From contig OX387608.1 in assembly GCA_947568835.1 (NCBI GenBank), forward strand, positions 4,936,001 through 5,000,000: a stretch of DNA of 64,000 nucleotides, in the 5' to 3' direction. Source of the stretch: Protonemura montana. Its lineage: Eukaryota > Arthropoda > Insecta > Plecoptera > Nemouridae. Shown here one piece after another: positions 20,512 to 31,583 of the stretch. Positions within the stretch are counted from its first letter, which is position 1. Every line of letters begins with the position of its first letter. The notes below the pieces were generated by a model. That model had not been told where the DNA came from and did not search any database. It saw only the letters and a program-made list of their open reading frames with translations. The translations under genes and the position numbers were made by a program.

Positions 20512-20576
20512 TACTAAAGCGATACTGAAACTAAATATAAATCATTGAGAAGTGATTATTGTCTTTAATTTTAGTT

Positions 20577-23500
20577 TTAATAATAGTTTGGCAGAACGTT
20601 GTAGTTTTTTACAAACTGATTGCAGCAGACAGCAAAATCTTGCTCAAGTTGCTGTTCCAGTTCATCCAACTCATCGTGGCATCCAACTTGCAAACGAAAA
20701 CTCCGTATCTCTTGCAACTGCCTGAAGATGTCCCTGAGATATTGGTTATCTTCGACCTGTTGTGTCGACAACGTAGTCCTGCTGCAATTCTCTTCCCCCG
20801 CGAGTGACACAAAGTCTTCGAGCCATTTCAGGAATGATATTTCCCATTTTCCCTGCGGTTCTGTCATTGATGGGACAACAGGAAAATCGGTGCTGGGACA
20901 GTGGATTAAAGAGCATAAATTTGCTGCATCGTCGTGCGTTTCATGTTCAGACATTTCCCTAGACTTTTTCAAAGTTTTCATCGAAGTACCCTGAGTTTTC
21001 TTCGGCTTTTCCCTAGTTTCCGTCACGTTTTGCCCTGTAGGAATATTTTTGCGGCTGTTATTTTGGTGAATTACTGGTGCAGAGTTTCGTCTCTTGGTAT
21101 TAGGTTTGCCGATTGACATTGTCAGAGAGTTTTCCCGAGTTTTTGTCAACTTTTCCGAAGGTTTTGTCACAACTTGCAAGGCAGGAATATTTTCACGACA
21201 ATTCTTTTCAAGGCTTGCTGGCACAGAGTTTTTCCGGTTGGCTAAAAGTTTATTGGGTGAAATTTTCTGGAACTTTCTTAAGATTTTTGTCAAACTTTCT
21301 GGTGTTTTCTTTGTGTTTGACGAAGCAGGGATATGATTGCAGGAACGCTCGGTTCTTCTATAAAAGTTCAAAGGTGTTCTCGCTGCTAGCGAGCTTATAG
21401 CAATCCCTTCTTCTAGCGGCATTTTTGGAGACTTTTCCTGGTGTTTTACAGACTTTTCCGGGGTTTTTGATGCGTCCTGCACAGCCTTATCAATTGCGCA
21501 GCAATTGTTTTCCAGGCTTGGTGATGCTGAGTTTTTCATGTTAGCTGAAGGTCCGACCAATGACTTTATCCACATATCCAATGAGTCTGTCATTTCTGCT
21601 GGCCCAACAGAAAGATCATTGCAGTTACTCTCCCAATATAAAGCTTCATCAATCAATTCATCGAGTGACATTTCTTGCACATTTTTAGGGTTTTCCAGCC
21701 TGCCAGAGGCAGCAGGAAAATTTTTCCATAGGTTCTCTTCAAGACTCACTGGCGCAGAATTTTTGATTTCGGAGATAGGTTCTTCAGACGACATTTCCCG
21801 CGGTGTTTCTACAATGTTTGGCGTTCCTGGCAAAGCAGTAACTTTTTCCCTGAAAACCATGTTACCAAGCGTATTCTTTTCAGAAGTTTTTCTTGCAAAA
21901 AAACTTTCTTTCGACATTCTTAGAGACATTTTTACAGGTCGAGTCGGTGCCCGCTTGCCAAGAAAATCTTTGAGGACACTCACTTCAAGCTCCGCTGTCA
22001 CAGATTCTTGTCGCAGTGGTTCTGGACTGACAGGTTGATCATTTTGGAGTTGAGCCGTCACAGATTTTTGTTGCGTTGGTTGTAGAATGATAGGCATGCT
22101 TTTATTTGGACACTTTTGAAGTTTCGCTGTCACGTGTTTTTGCTGGAATAGTTGAGGGTTGAAAGGTGTGTTTTTAAAGGGGCGCTTTTGGTGATCGACT
22201 GCTTTATGATGCACTTTGCTGAACCTTCTTTTCAATGCCATTTTCCAAAGCTTTCTCATGGGTCCTGAAGCTGTCGGCTTGGTGTATTTATATTTTCGAT
22301 ACTTCTTTCCTGTGGGATTATCTAGTTCTGCTGGTTCTAGATCGGCAGGAATATCTTTGACTTTTTTACCATTAGGAACACTTTTGTTTAATGGTATTTT
22401 TGCGAGCTTTTCCTTCGGTTCAGTTGTTGCCGGTACAGCAGAAAACATTTTTTGAGGCTTTTGTGCAAGGGCTTCGATTTTAAAACTTTGTTTCGTTGCT
22501 TCGGGATTGGCAGGAATTTCTTTGCATGTACTTTTCTCAAGGTGAAACTTGTCATTCAAAGATATTTTTCCCAGCTTTTTCTTCGATTCTGTTTTTGCCG
22601 GTATAGCAGAAATCCTTTTTCGAGGCTTTTGTGTAAAAGCTTCGATTATAAAACCTTGTTTCGTTGGTTCAGGATTGGCAGGTGTGTTTTTTCTTATACT
22701 TTTCTCAAGTTGAAAACTTTTGTCCAATGATAATTTGTCCATCTTTTTCTTCGGTTCCTTCCCTGCCTCCATAGCAGACACCTTTTTTTGTGAGCTCTTT
22801 ATAAGGACAACTGAAACAGAATCTTGTTTTGGTTGATTAGGATTGGCAGGAATATCTTCGACTTGTTTATCGTTAGCAACACTCTCATTTAATGGTATTT
22901 TTGCGAGCCTTTTCTCCAGTTTTGTTCTTTCTGGTACAGCAGAAATCCTTTTTGGAGGCTTTTTTGCAAGGGCTTCGGTTTTAAAACCTTGTTTAGTTGA
23001 TCCAGGATTGGCAGGAATTTCTTTGCATGTACTTTTCTCAAGGTGAAACTTTTCATGCAAAGATAATTTTCCCAGCTTTTTCTTTGGTTCCTTTATTGTG
23101 GCCATAGCAGAAATCTTGTCTTGTAAGCTCTTTACAAGTACAACTGTAGCAGAACCTTGCTTTGGTGGGCAAGGAATGGCAGGAATATCTTTGACAGAAT
23201 GCTTAAGATTGGCAAACCTTTCATTCAATGGTAATTTTCCCAGTTTTTTCTTTAGTTCCTTCACTACCCCCATATAAGAGACCTTTTCTTCTGATCTCTT
23301 TATAAGGAAAACTGAAACAGCATCTTGTTTTGCTGGTTCTAGATTGGCAGGAATATCTTCGACTTGTTTATCACTAGCAACACTTTCGTTTAATGGTATT
23401 TTTGCAAGCTTTTTCTGCGGTTCTGTTTTTGCTGGTATAGCAGAAATCCTTTTTCCAGGCTTTTTTGCAAGGGCTTCGGTTATAAAACCTTGTTTCATTG

Positions 23501-24815
23501 TCTCAGGATTGGCACGAGTTTCTTTGCACATACTTTTCTCAAGGTGAAACTTTTGGTCCAAAGATAATTTTCCCATGTTGTTCTTCGGTTTCTTCACTGT
23601 CGCCATAGCAGACACCTGTTCTTGTGAGCTCTTATCAAGTACAACTGAAGCAGACCCTTGTTTTGGTGGGCAAGGAATGGCAGGAATACCTTTGACAGAA
23701 TGCTTAAGGTTGGCAAACCTTTCATTCAATGGTATTTTTCCCAGTTTTTTCTTTAGTTCATTTGCTGCCTCCATAGCAAACACCTTTTCTTGTGAGCTCT
23801 TTTTAAAAGCAACTGCAGCAGAATCTTGTTTCCAAAGTTTTGAAATGAGAGGTTTATCTTTGACATAATGCTTACGATTGCCAAACCTTTCATTCAATGA
23901 TATTTTACCCAGATTTTTCTGCGTTTCCTTCACTGTCGCCATAGCAAAAACCTTTTCTTTTGAGCTCTTTTCGAAAGCAACCGACACCAAACGTTCCCCG
24001 ACACTCAGTCTCTTGCTCACAAGCATTTTCCGCGACTTTTCCAAAATTTCTTCCTTGGCAAGAAAATTGCGGAAATTAATTTGAAGTCTCTCTTTTGTCG
24101 TTTGTCTGTTATCGGTGAAACTTACATATTGCGGCATTTTCTGAGAGTTTTCCAACATTTCCTCCGGTCTCGACGAAGCAAGATCCTTTTTCAGGCAACT
24201 CTTTTGAACATTTGACACAGAATACTTCCCGTTGGTGAATACTTTAAGAGAAGACTTTTTAGAAGATTCTCCCAAAAGTTTTGTCGGCACCGAATCAGCA
24301 TGGATTAATTTCCGCGAATTTGATTTGACATCAACCCCCATTGAATCGAGTTTTGTTTCTGCTGGGTAAGCAGGGACGTATTTTTGAGCATTCTTTTCTA
24401 GATTTTCAAACACAGAACGTTTATCTTTGAAAAGACTTTTATCAACAGACATACTCCGAGAGTTTCCCAGCAGTTCTGCCAGCGATGTAGAAACATATTT
24501 CGTCGGACTCTCGTCAAGTTCACTCGGCACATTATCTTCAGGAGCAGCAAGCAGTTCTCCGAACGGCACATCTTGCGACATGAGCACAAGCGCACGTCGG
24601 TATCGGTCGAGAAGAGCGATGTGCTTAGCAGGTGGCAGCGTAAGAAGTCGAAGCCGCCACGGCATATCGTGGAGCAGCATTGGTTTGCGGGTGGTGGTAA
24701 GGTGGTCGACAGGGGCTTCTAGCTGTGCATCAAGTTCTGCTGCTCGTTTCAGGAGTCTTGCAGCTGCTCGACCCGTGTTACGTAGTGGCCGCTTTGGTTT
24801 TTGGAGATTGGGCAT
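20577..24815 (-). CDS. uncharacterised lysine-rich tandem-repeat protein (1412 aa)
   Basis: I do not recognise this protein. The single long ORF starts at ATG 24815; an in-frame TGA lies just upstream, and a T-rich acceptor (CATTTTAG) at ~24848 suggests a 5' non-coding exon. The N-terminus (MPNLQKPKRPLRNTGRAAAR) is basic. From about residue 280 to 870 it consists of ~10 units of ~55 residues. Three unit types alternate: LNERFANLKHSVKDIPA, LHEKFHLEKSTCKEIPANP and LNESVANDKQVEDIPAN, each ending near KKKLGK. The rest is low-complexity and Lys/Ser/Pro-rich. The C-terminus is different and may fold: FLKWLEDFVSLAG, then an acidic DELDELEQQLEQDFAV helix. There is no signal peptide or membrane segment. 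Basic, disordered composition suggests a nuclear, cytoskeletal or chromosome-binding role, but this is only a guess. Persistence of a 4.2-kb open frame argues for a real gene. Confidence 0.75.
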   Translation of the reverse strand: MPNLQKPKRPLRNTGRAAARLLKRAAELDAQLEAPVDHLTTTRKPMLLHDMPWRLRLLTLPPAKHIALLDRYRRALVLMSQDVPFGELLAAPEDNVPSELDESPTKYVSTSLAELLGNSRSMSVDKSLFKDKRSVFENLEKNAQKYVPAYPAETKLDSMGVDVKSNSRKLIHADSVPTKLLGESSKKSSLKVFTNGKYSVSNVQKSCLKKDLASSRPEEMLENSQKMPQYVSFTDNRQTTKERLQINFRNFLAKEEILEKSRKMLVSKRLSVGERLVSVAFEKSSKEKVFAMATVKETQKNLGKISLNERFGNRKHYVKDKPLISKLWKQDSAAVAFKKSSQEKVFAMEAANELKKKLGKIPLNERFANLKHSVKGIPAIPCPPKQGSASVVLDKSSQEQVSAMATVKKPKNNMGKLSLDQKFHLEKSMCKETRANPETMKQGFITEALAKKPGKRISAIPAKTEPQKKLAKIPLNESVASDKQVEDIPANLEPAKQDAVSVFLIKRSEEKVSYMGVVKELKKKLGKLPLNERFANLKHSVKDIPAIPCPPKQGSATVVLVKSLQDKISAMATIKEPKKKLGKLSLHEKFHLEKSTCKEIPANPGSTKQGFKTEALAKKPPKRISAVPERTKLEKRLAKIPLNESVANDKQVEDIPANPNQPKQDSVSVVLIKSSQKKVSAMEAGKEPKKKMDKLSLDKSFQLEKSIRKNTPANPEPTKQGFIIEAFTQKPRKRISAIPAKTESKKKLGKISLNDKFHLEKSTCKEIPANPEATKQSFKIEALAQKPQKMFSAVPATTEPKEKLAKIPLNKSVPNGKKVKDIPADLEPAELDNPTGKKYRKYKYTKPTASGPMRKLWKMALKRRFSKVHHKAVDHQKRPFKNTPFNPQLFQQKHVTAKLQKCPNKSMPIILQPTQQKSVTAQLQNDQPVSPEPLRQESVTAELEVSVLKDFLGKRAPTRPVKMSLRMSKESFFARKTSEKNTLGNMVFREKVTALPGTPNIVETPREMSSEEPISEIKNSAPVSLEENLWKNFPAASGRLENPKNVQEMSLDELIDEALYWESNCNDLSVGPAEMTDSLDMWIKSLVGPSANMKNSASPSLENNCCAIDKAVQDASKTPEKSVKHQEKSPKMPLEEGIAISSLAARTPLNFYRRTERSCNHIPASSNTKKTPESLTKILRKFQKISPNKLLANRKNSVPASLEKNCRENIPALQVVTKPSEKLTKTRENSLTMSIGKPNTKRRNSAPVIHQNNSRKNIPTGQNVTETREKPKKTQGTSMKTLKKSREMSEHETHDDAANLCSLIHCPSTDFPVVPSMTEPQGKWEISFLKWLEDFVSLAGEENCSRTTLSTQQVEDNQYLRDIFRQLQEIRSFRLQVGCHDELDELEQQLEQDFAVCCNQFVKNYNVLPNYY

Positions 24816-24847
24816 GGCGCTGGAGCCAACTGACCATCAGCTGCACT

Positions 24848-25525
24848 AAAATGACAAAAATGCATATAAATTATTAAATTGTACAAGAGTTTTGAATTGA
24901 AATAGGTTTGAATTTTTTCTTTTCTTGACTGTTTCAACTTTCAAACATTTCTAGATTATTTTCAAAGGCTGATAGGGATGATAAAACCTCTTTTAATTTG
25001 TAAAAATATTGGTAGATAATTTTTGGCCAGGGGTGGAATTCCACTTGACAGTGAAATTCTATGGGGTTGGGATCGCTCATAAGATTATTTCTTGCAACAC
25101 AATGTATAAGGGGTGGTAAGACCCCTCACAATTTGCCATGATCCTCTCCCTCTTGCAGATAAGAAAAGGACAGTGTATGCAAATCGTTTTGGTTTTGAAC
25201 AATGCATGTTGAGAAAGAGATGAGCATTTTATGAAATCTTAAACCCACATACCTCAAATCAAAAAGAAAATTATGTCGATATCTGGGATCAATAATTTTA
25301 TAAAGATGGCAGGGGTAGTGTAATTATCCACTCGTGGGGTTGTTAGCCAGATCTAAGACGGGTTCTGATAAATACTTGGGTAGAGGGCCGGATGCAGATA
25401 AACAATGAAGTCAGTTGACATAGAAGAATGATAAGAAGTTTCAAAAAAGTGTGGGAGGTCGGTTACAAATAAATTATTGCATTGATGAAAAATGAGGGAA
25501 GATCCACTATACCAATACAGAATGG
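24848..25525. other. upstream region of the repeat-protein gene
   Basis: Likely 5' intron or promoter of the 1412-aa gene. No other coding sequence recognised. Confidence 0.4.
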
Positions 25526-25725
25526 CTAGAACGGTTTGGCATGTTAGAAACACCGGTTCTCGTGAGATCACCGAAGTTAAGCAACACTACGCTTGGTCAG
25601 GTTTTGGATGGGTGACCACCTTCCTTCTAGGCTAAGTGATTCACTGACATCATCCGACTAGTGTCACAGGGCTCATTATCAAAACAAAGCGTCGTTAAAC
25701 ACAATAAATATAATCAATCAATGCA
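25526..25725 (+). mobile_element. 5S-derived SINE with internally deleted body
   Basis: A complete 5S-like head (cggttctcgtgagatcaccg, gaagttaagcaacac, ggatgggtgacc) is joined almost directly to the tail (gggctcattatcaaaaca, cgtcgttaaacac). About 200 bp of body is missing. Confidence 0.85.
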
Positions 25726-27212
25726 TCACACCAAAGACCTAGAAAAACTTATAAACTCACCCTTACAAAGGTTGTTCGGCCTTAAACTGTTATAAGATAA
25801 ATACTTGAACTTATTTGATTAGGGGATATCACTAAAACGTTCCTCTCAGGTGTTTGACCTACTTCAAATATAACAAGCTCAGACCTCTACCTGAGACCAT
25901 CTGTGCTAAAGAACGAAAATACAGGTGTACGTTTAGCGGGAGAGCGTAAAGTGCGCCTCTGTTTTCTGCGCCTCAACGAGTGTTTTGTGCGGCCCTGCAA
26001 ACTGCTCCCCAAGTGGAAACTGCAGCCGTGTATACTGCGCCCCAACTAGCGACCGATGTTTTTGGGACGGGCTTAATAATCTCCTCCCCTACCATTGTAC
26101 GTGCCGCAGTTAGACGGCACCCCGTTTAGCCGCAACAGTTTAGAACAGGTAGTTTAGGACAGGTAGTTTAGTTAAGTTTAGTTTATGTGACACAACTTTA
26201 ATATTAACAGGAAGTAACCCCTAGTGACAGTTAACATATATAACATTCATTTACGCTATTAAAAATGTTAAATGGTAGTGGGAACATGGCTGCTTGTAGC
26301 CAGCTACTTGAATGTGACTGGAGTATATATGGTCTTGGACGATCCCTTCCTGCTACGTGCACTAAGGGTGACTTTTGTGAAAGCCGCTCGAGGAATGAGA
26401 CTAAAACGTACAGTCTATTCGAAGATGCAAGAAAAAGATAAAAGAGTGACCTTGGGCATTTAAAGTGGCTATTTTATTAAACCTGCACAAAAATATCCAA
26501 ACAAAATCGTTCGAATTACAATTTTTAAAACAGTATCAGATGCAGGGAGACTAATGCTCGGCCTGAAATAAAATTTAATTTAAACGGCGTGCGGATCATC
26601 TCGGGGACGACTTACACGACTTCTGACTCGAACACTGGATTCTTTGGCTAGAGGTATAAGTCGCTTTGGAGTGGGAATCTTGTGGTTCATTTCCTAATTG
26701 ATTCGACGTGTAAGTGAACCCTTTAAGTGGTCTAGGTTTAAAAACGAGTGCTTGGTGCAGTTTTCATTAGAATGACTCAAATGTATGTTGTTTTGGTGAC
26801 ATTCGTGCTTGGTGACAAGCATTGTTTATTTCTTTTAAATGCTTTGCCTTCGCTGGGAAATGTGTTTCAATGCCTTATTTTAAGTGTGTTGATCAATTAA
26901 GAGCACTTCTACGTAAACAAATCGTTATGACGATGCGCCCAAGGACTCAGATCAGTACAAGCTTTGAAAAAATGCCTCATTCTAAGATACAAGCTTAGAG
27001 AAAAGAAAAGTGTGTTTATCTGTAAGACAAACGGATTCACCGACGAGATTACTTCTAGCAATTAAATAAATACAAAAAACTCATGGTTTTCCAACTTTTG
27101 TAAATGAAATGGTATGATTGGATCAGATTTCAAACGAAGATTCAAGTCTACGTTTAATCACACAAGTACAATCAGAAATTCGGGCCTTTTCGCCATAATT
27201 TGACTGAACTCT
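25726..27212. other. intergenic; GC-richer patch at 25930-26160
   Basis: A patch richer in GC and CpG than its surroundings contains a direct repeat of aacaggtagttta-like sequence near 26140-26170. A short ORF beginning at 26263 is discussed as a finding. No firm gene. Confidence 0.4.
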
Positions 27213-27274
27213 GTGCCTTGGTGTTCGACCTTTCTGTGCTTCGCGGCTCGTCATCTTCAGAAAGAAAGGGCACG
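27213..27274 (-). ncRNA. hammerhead ribozyme-like motif (diverged)
   Basis: The minus strand reads GTGCCCTT, TCTTT, CTGAAGA-T, a decayed helix II, GAAAGGTC, GAACACC, then AAGGCAC. The outer arms pair over 7 bp with one bulged C. The core has GAAAG instead of GAAAC, so activity is doubtful. Confidence 0.5.
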
Positions 27275-27370
27275 CGCGAGATTGTTAGAAAATAAAATAA
27301 GGGCGCCGTACTCTTCTACCCCATCCGACTACATCACTGATGGGTAAAAGGGTGCCATAAGCAATACTTC

Positions 27371-27630
27371 TGACCCAACGCAGTGTTGCTTAACTTCGGT
27401 GATCTCACGAGGACCGGTGTTTCTAACACGCCAAACCGTTCGTTGGTCGCCCATCCAATACCTGACCCAACGCAGTCTTGCTTAACTTCGGTGATCTCAC
27501 GAGGACCGGTGTTTCTAACACGCCAAACCGTTCGGTGGTCACCCATCCAATACCTGACCCAACGCAGTGTTGCTTAACTTCGGTGATCTCATGAGAACCG
27601 GTGTTTCAAACACGCCAAACCGTTCGGTCC
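27371..27630 (-). repeat. three tandem 5S-like SINE heads (92-bp units)
   Basis: Units start at 27371, 27463 and 27555. Each contains the inverse of ggttctcgtgagatcaccg, gaagttaagcaac and ggatgggtgacc with the terminal cgaacggtttggcgtgtt. No SINE body or tail follows. Confidence 0.88.
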
Positions 27631-27639
27631 CACCTTCGT

Positions 27640-28735
27640 CGTCGTATTTCAACGCACTTTCATTGAAAAGAAGATAGGAAATAGATTTCAGTCCCGACAA
27701 ACCGGATGTAGCTTCTTACGACATTTGATCAAAATTCAGTTCAATAAAAATTCCGATTCTGTTTAAAAAAATAAAAAATCACACCGATTCCTTACCATAT
27801 TGATTCCAACTTCTGGTTTCTATCAAAACTAATGATTGCTTAAAGGTCACGATTGCAAATAAAGCAGAGATTAATTCCTCTATGAAACATTCGATTTTCA
27901 ATTGTATCTGCTTTGTCTGCGATAGTGTCTGAGCAAAGACCAGCTTCGAGGCTGTCACCGTCTGGGATTTAAGGAGTGTAGAGGTTACTGTTAGTAGGAT
28001 GGATAGTGCATTGAAGTGACAAACCAGATTGCGAGCCTAGTTTTGGGGGGTTTTGAGACCACAGGGACATTGAACAGTGGCGGGTATTCGTGACAATAGG
28101 ACTGGGGGCATTTGAGTGTTTTTTTAAATGGGTTTATGTAGGTAATGTAAGCTTTTTTTGTTTAAAAAATTGTAATAACTTTACTAACAGAACTTATATT
28201 GAAATATCATGCTATTTTCAAGTAAACGTTTTACAAATTATTCTTAATACTCAGTACTTTGTTTGTTCTCATTTAACTTAATCTGGGTTTTAATCGAAAT
28301 ATTATCCAAAGTCTAACTTATTTTTAACTCTCATGTCCTAAATAGTTGAAGTGCACACAGACATTGATTTTATTGCGAGTTTTTTTAGTAATGTAACAAC
28401 TTCTTGAGATTTGTATTGACTCTAGATTTCCGGGTGTTTAATAAAAATGTGGAGGGGGTATGTGGTATGTACGGTCAGATATGTACGGTCTGTCCGGTCG
28501 TAAGATCATGACATGACAAATCAAGGGTTTTGCGAAATAATAATGAAGCTGATTTCAGATGACAGACTTTTATAGAAGGTTTTAATTTGGTTTAGACAAC
28601 CGCTTGGCGTAGAATTAGCGCGATTCAGGTTCTTTGTATTTGAATTTTATAGCTGCGGACAAGTAAATGGTATTTGTATAGGCGCTTGTAATTTTGTCGA
28701 AAGGTTAACCGTGTTGGTAACACAGCCCACAGGTT
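27640..28735. other. intergenic, nothing recognised
   Basis: AT-rich sequence with no exon, RNA gene or classified repeat that I could support. Confidence 0.4.
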
Positions 28736-28739
28736 CTCG

Positions 28740-28965
28740 AACGAGCACCGAACGAATGCAACACTGCGCTGAGTCAGGTATTGGATGAATGACCATTATA
28801 CACCGTTCTTCGGAAGGGACGTTAAGCCGGGACCGGGTGTTTTCCTTGCTACCTTCTCTGCTAGGTTAGGTTCATCGTCATCCACGCCATTAGACCAGTG
28901 CCGCAGGGCTCGTTGTCAAAACAGTGCGTCGTTAAAGCCCCACAAATTAATCAATCTAAGATTTT
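28740..28965 (+). mobile_element. 5S-derived SINE, internally deleted
   Basis: The head (gcaacactgcgctgagtcagg) and tail (cgccattagaccagtgccgc, cgtcgttaaa) flank a shortened body that resumes at cttcggaagggacgttaa. Confidence 0.82.
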
Positions 28966-29248
28966 AGTATACTCAAATTGAGTGGGAGATAATGAGAATA
29001 GGTGTGCATTTAAGATAATAATAAAGTTAATAATAATAACAATAGCAGTAGTAGGTATATCCGTTGACGTTACAAGCGACTTCGACATGGCAATTGTATT
29101 GGTAATACAAATTGATGCAATATTTCATCATTTTTCATGATAGTGTGAATTGTGAGAGACCTAAAACTGGTCCCATAATAGATATCAAATAACTGCATCT
29201 TAGCACCAGACATGGAATGTTAATTGATGTTATATTTGCACTTTGCAG

Positions 29249-29384
29249 ACAGAACGTTTAAGCGGTTTGGCATATTTTTGTGCAGGGTGTCGACTGCTCG
29301 ATTTAGACTCTGACCCAAAGACCTCTGGCCTATTGAACGAAAGTGAAGCTCTCTTTGGGTTCCAGACAAATGACGCAAATCTAA
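29249..29384 (+). CDS. candidate orphan exon A, function unknown
   Basis: Preceded by a good acceptor (tttgcactttgcag). It is open in phase 0 for TERLSGLAYFCAGCRLLDLD, then PKTSGLLNESEALFGFQTND. The composition looks protein-like. The donor A|GTAGAA is weak. No family recognised. Confidence 0.35.
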
Positions 29385-29438
29385 GTAGAAACAAATAATG
29401 AGCAAAAACGGAAATTACATTTTTTTCAATCACTGCAG

Positions 29439-29564
29439 ATGAAAGAGCTGTTGGCAAAGCACCTTGAGTTTGTATTTGAAGACCCAGAAGGTTGTAACCT
29501 CGCAAAACAGAAGAACGAGGTTCTAGCCGCCTTGTTGAAGACCAATGCGCGTGGGAGGGGGTGA
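29439..29564 (+). CDS. candidate orphan exon B, possible terminal exon
   Basis: Preceded by ttttttcaatcactgcag. It reads MKELLAKHLEFVFEDPEGCN, then KQKNEVLAALLKTNARGRG and TGA. It looks like an amphipathic C-terminal helix. The phase does not join simply to exon A unless an acceptor slightly inside is used. Confidence 0.35.
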   Translation: MKELLAKHLEFVFEDPEGCNLAKQKNEVLAALLKTNARGRG

Positions 29565-30600
29565 AATTGGTGCGCGGCAATATGTTTTTTTGTTTCTTAT
29601 CACTGCTGAGGCAGTAGCCGGGGATAAAAATTAACCATACTACGCAAATTAGATTCTGATTTTGATGGCGAAGAACCGACGTGCTCAGCAGTTATTCTAA
29701 CAAAATTTAATTTAATTATGTAAGTTAGGTTATAATTTGGCGTCCTTTAAAAAACACGGCGCCTCGGCAAGAATTTCCTTACCCGCGACAGAAGCGCGAT
29801 GAGTAATCCAACCAGGCAGACGATCACGAAAGAATACCGACAACGCACGAAATTGTTTACAAGATGAGCTTCACCAACACTGAATTCAAAACTTGTAATG
29901 ATAATAATTATTCGTTTTATTTAGCGCACGCGTACAGTTGCACTAGGGTTGCGACACCGAGATTGGCCGACCATTGGTTTGGAAGACCGATTGACGACTG
30001 AACCCCGACCCTGACCGAGCCGCATAGCCTAGTCTGGTTCAAACAGTTTGTAAACACCGTTCTTCAAGGCTCTAGGGAAGGTAACGTGGTATCTGTATCG
30101 ACCCTTGCTCTTGTCGAGGGTTGCATAGCGGTCAGTTGTGTACCTACTGAACACTCAAGGACACTTTTAACATGGTGCATCCTTGCACCAGTAAAAGGTT
30201 GCCAGTGGTTCTCCCTGCTATGTTGCAACCTCGAGCGGTTGCTTGATTCATTCGGTTGTTCGATTCATGTGCTGTTTCAAATGGTCAAGGGCATGGATAG
30301 GCTACTTATACGAATATCTCCAACAGACCTCCATATAATTACCAGATCTCATTGTTAATGTTATCCCCTATTGTTTCCCTTAAATTAGTGTGTTAATTCG
30401 ATCAATTTTGAGAGTTACTATCACTTCTATTATTACTATTTACTAAATGTTATTTATCATGTAATTTAGCATGGATTTGGACATGATTTTAACATCACCC
30501 TTCTGCAGAGGAGGGCCAACTAAATGTAATGTGTTAATTTTAATACATAAGGTAAGGAAAGGATTGATGCCTGAATATATGTCGTAAAGAATAAATATGA
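29565..30600. other. intergenic, nothing firmly recognised
   Basis: No supported coding exon or RNA gene. ORFs here lack motifs and splice context. Confidence 0.4.
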
Positions 30601-30639
30601 ACAGAGAAAATAGTAGTAGTAAAGAAAGAGGAATATTTT

Positions 30640-31240
30640 AAAGGTAATAAATATAGAAGTAGCATAGTATTTAAAGGAGTGAAAGATTACAATTGTTTAC
30701 CAGGAGAAATGAGAAAATTAGACATTGGAAAGTTTAAGTTCAGGTTAAAGAAATTATTGATAGAAGATAGGGAAAAAAGTGTATTGTGATTTGTAATAGA
30801 TACATTGAAAACTTAATCGGTGAATCTGGATTGGACTGTGTTGCTTGCGTAGTGCCCAGCAGCAGTCGGATAGGAATAGGCAGTTTAATTCTAGCAGCGG
30901 TAGGTTTTATGTTTAAATAGAACAATTAATGTTTTGCCGTTAATGTTTTGCGTCATTTGCAAACTAAATGTAAGACAGATGAAAATGATGAAATACATAT
31001 ACGATACCCCTTTGTAGGAGTACATTTACCTATGAATATGATCAGCTCATCAGATTATATTATAGACTTTATTATATTTTAATTATAATAATTATATTAT
31101 TTTTTTATTATACTTTACTATATATTAATATAGTCTCTTTTATAGAGTCCTTATGTATTTTTAGTGCGAGAAGGAACTAAATACTTTATTATATTGTAAC
31201 CCAGTGGATGAGCTGTAATCAATAAACCAAATACATACAT
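30640..31240 (+). mobile_element. LINE 3' remnant
   Basis: Encodes a LINE C-terminus (IVFKGVKDYNCLPGEMRKLD, FKFRLKKLLIEDR, stop), then an A/T-rich 3' region ending in an ATAC repeat next to the 31246 transposon. Confidence 0.6.
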
Positions 31241-31583
31241 ACGGACCCCTCAGAACCAGAGTGGAGTAAGTCACGTTTACCTCATTCCTAGAAATTTTGA
31301 TGTAAAGTTAATTGAAAATTCTAAATTCTGAAGACTCACTCGAGAGTGGAAAACTTAACACTACGTTCATAAAAGTCAAACTTGCTTTGTGAAATAAAAA
31401 AATCACAATAATATACAATACCCTGAACAGGGCCAAGGGTCAAAATGGAATACACCACTATGGCACCGAGATAATGTAAGGAAGAAAATAATTATTGACA
31501 AACACTGATATTACAATTTATAAATTTATTGATAATAATTAGAAATGTCCCCAAAAATTACTTTTAAACATGGAAACATGGTT

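Noticed and set aside
21505..22038. Plus-strand ORFs (up to 177 aa) across 20.6-24.8 kb
   Set aside because: Shadows of the 1412-aa minus-strand frame; they repeat because that gene repeats.
27371..27630. Genuine 5S rRNA gene cluster
   Set aside because: Units are 92 bp rather than ~120 bp, lack the 3' part and spacer of 5S rDNA, and match SINE heads elsewhere in the window.
30086..30358. 90-aa ORF
   Set aside because: No splice context, no motif and no similarity to known families that I recognise; likely chance.
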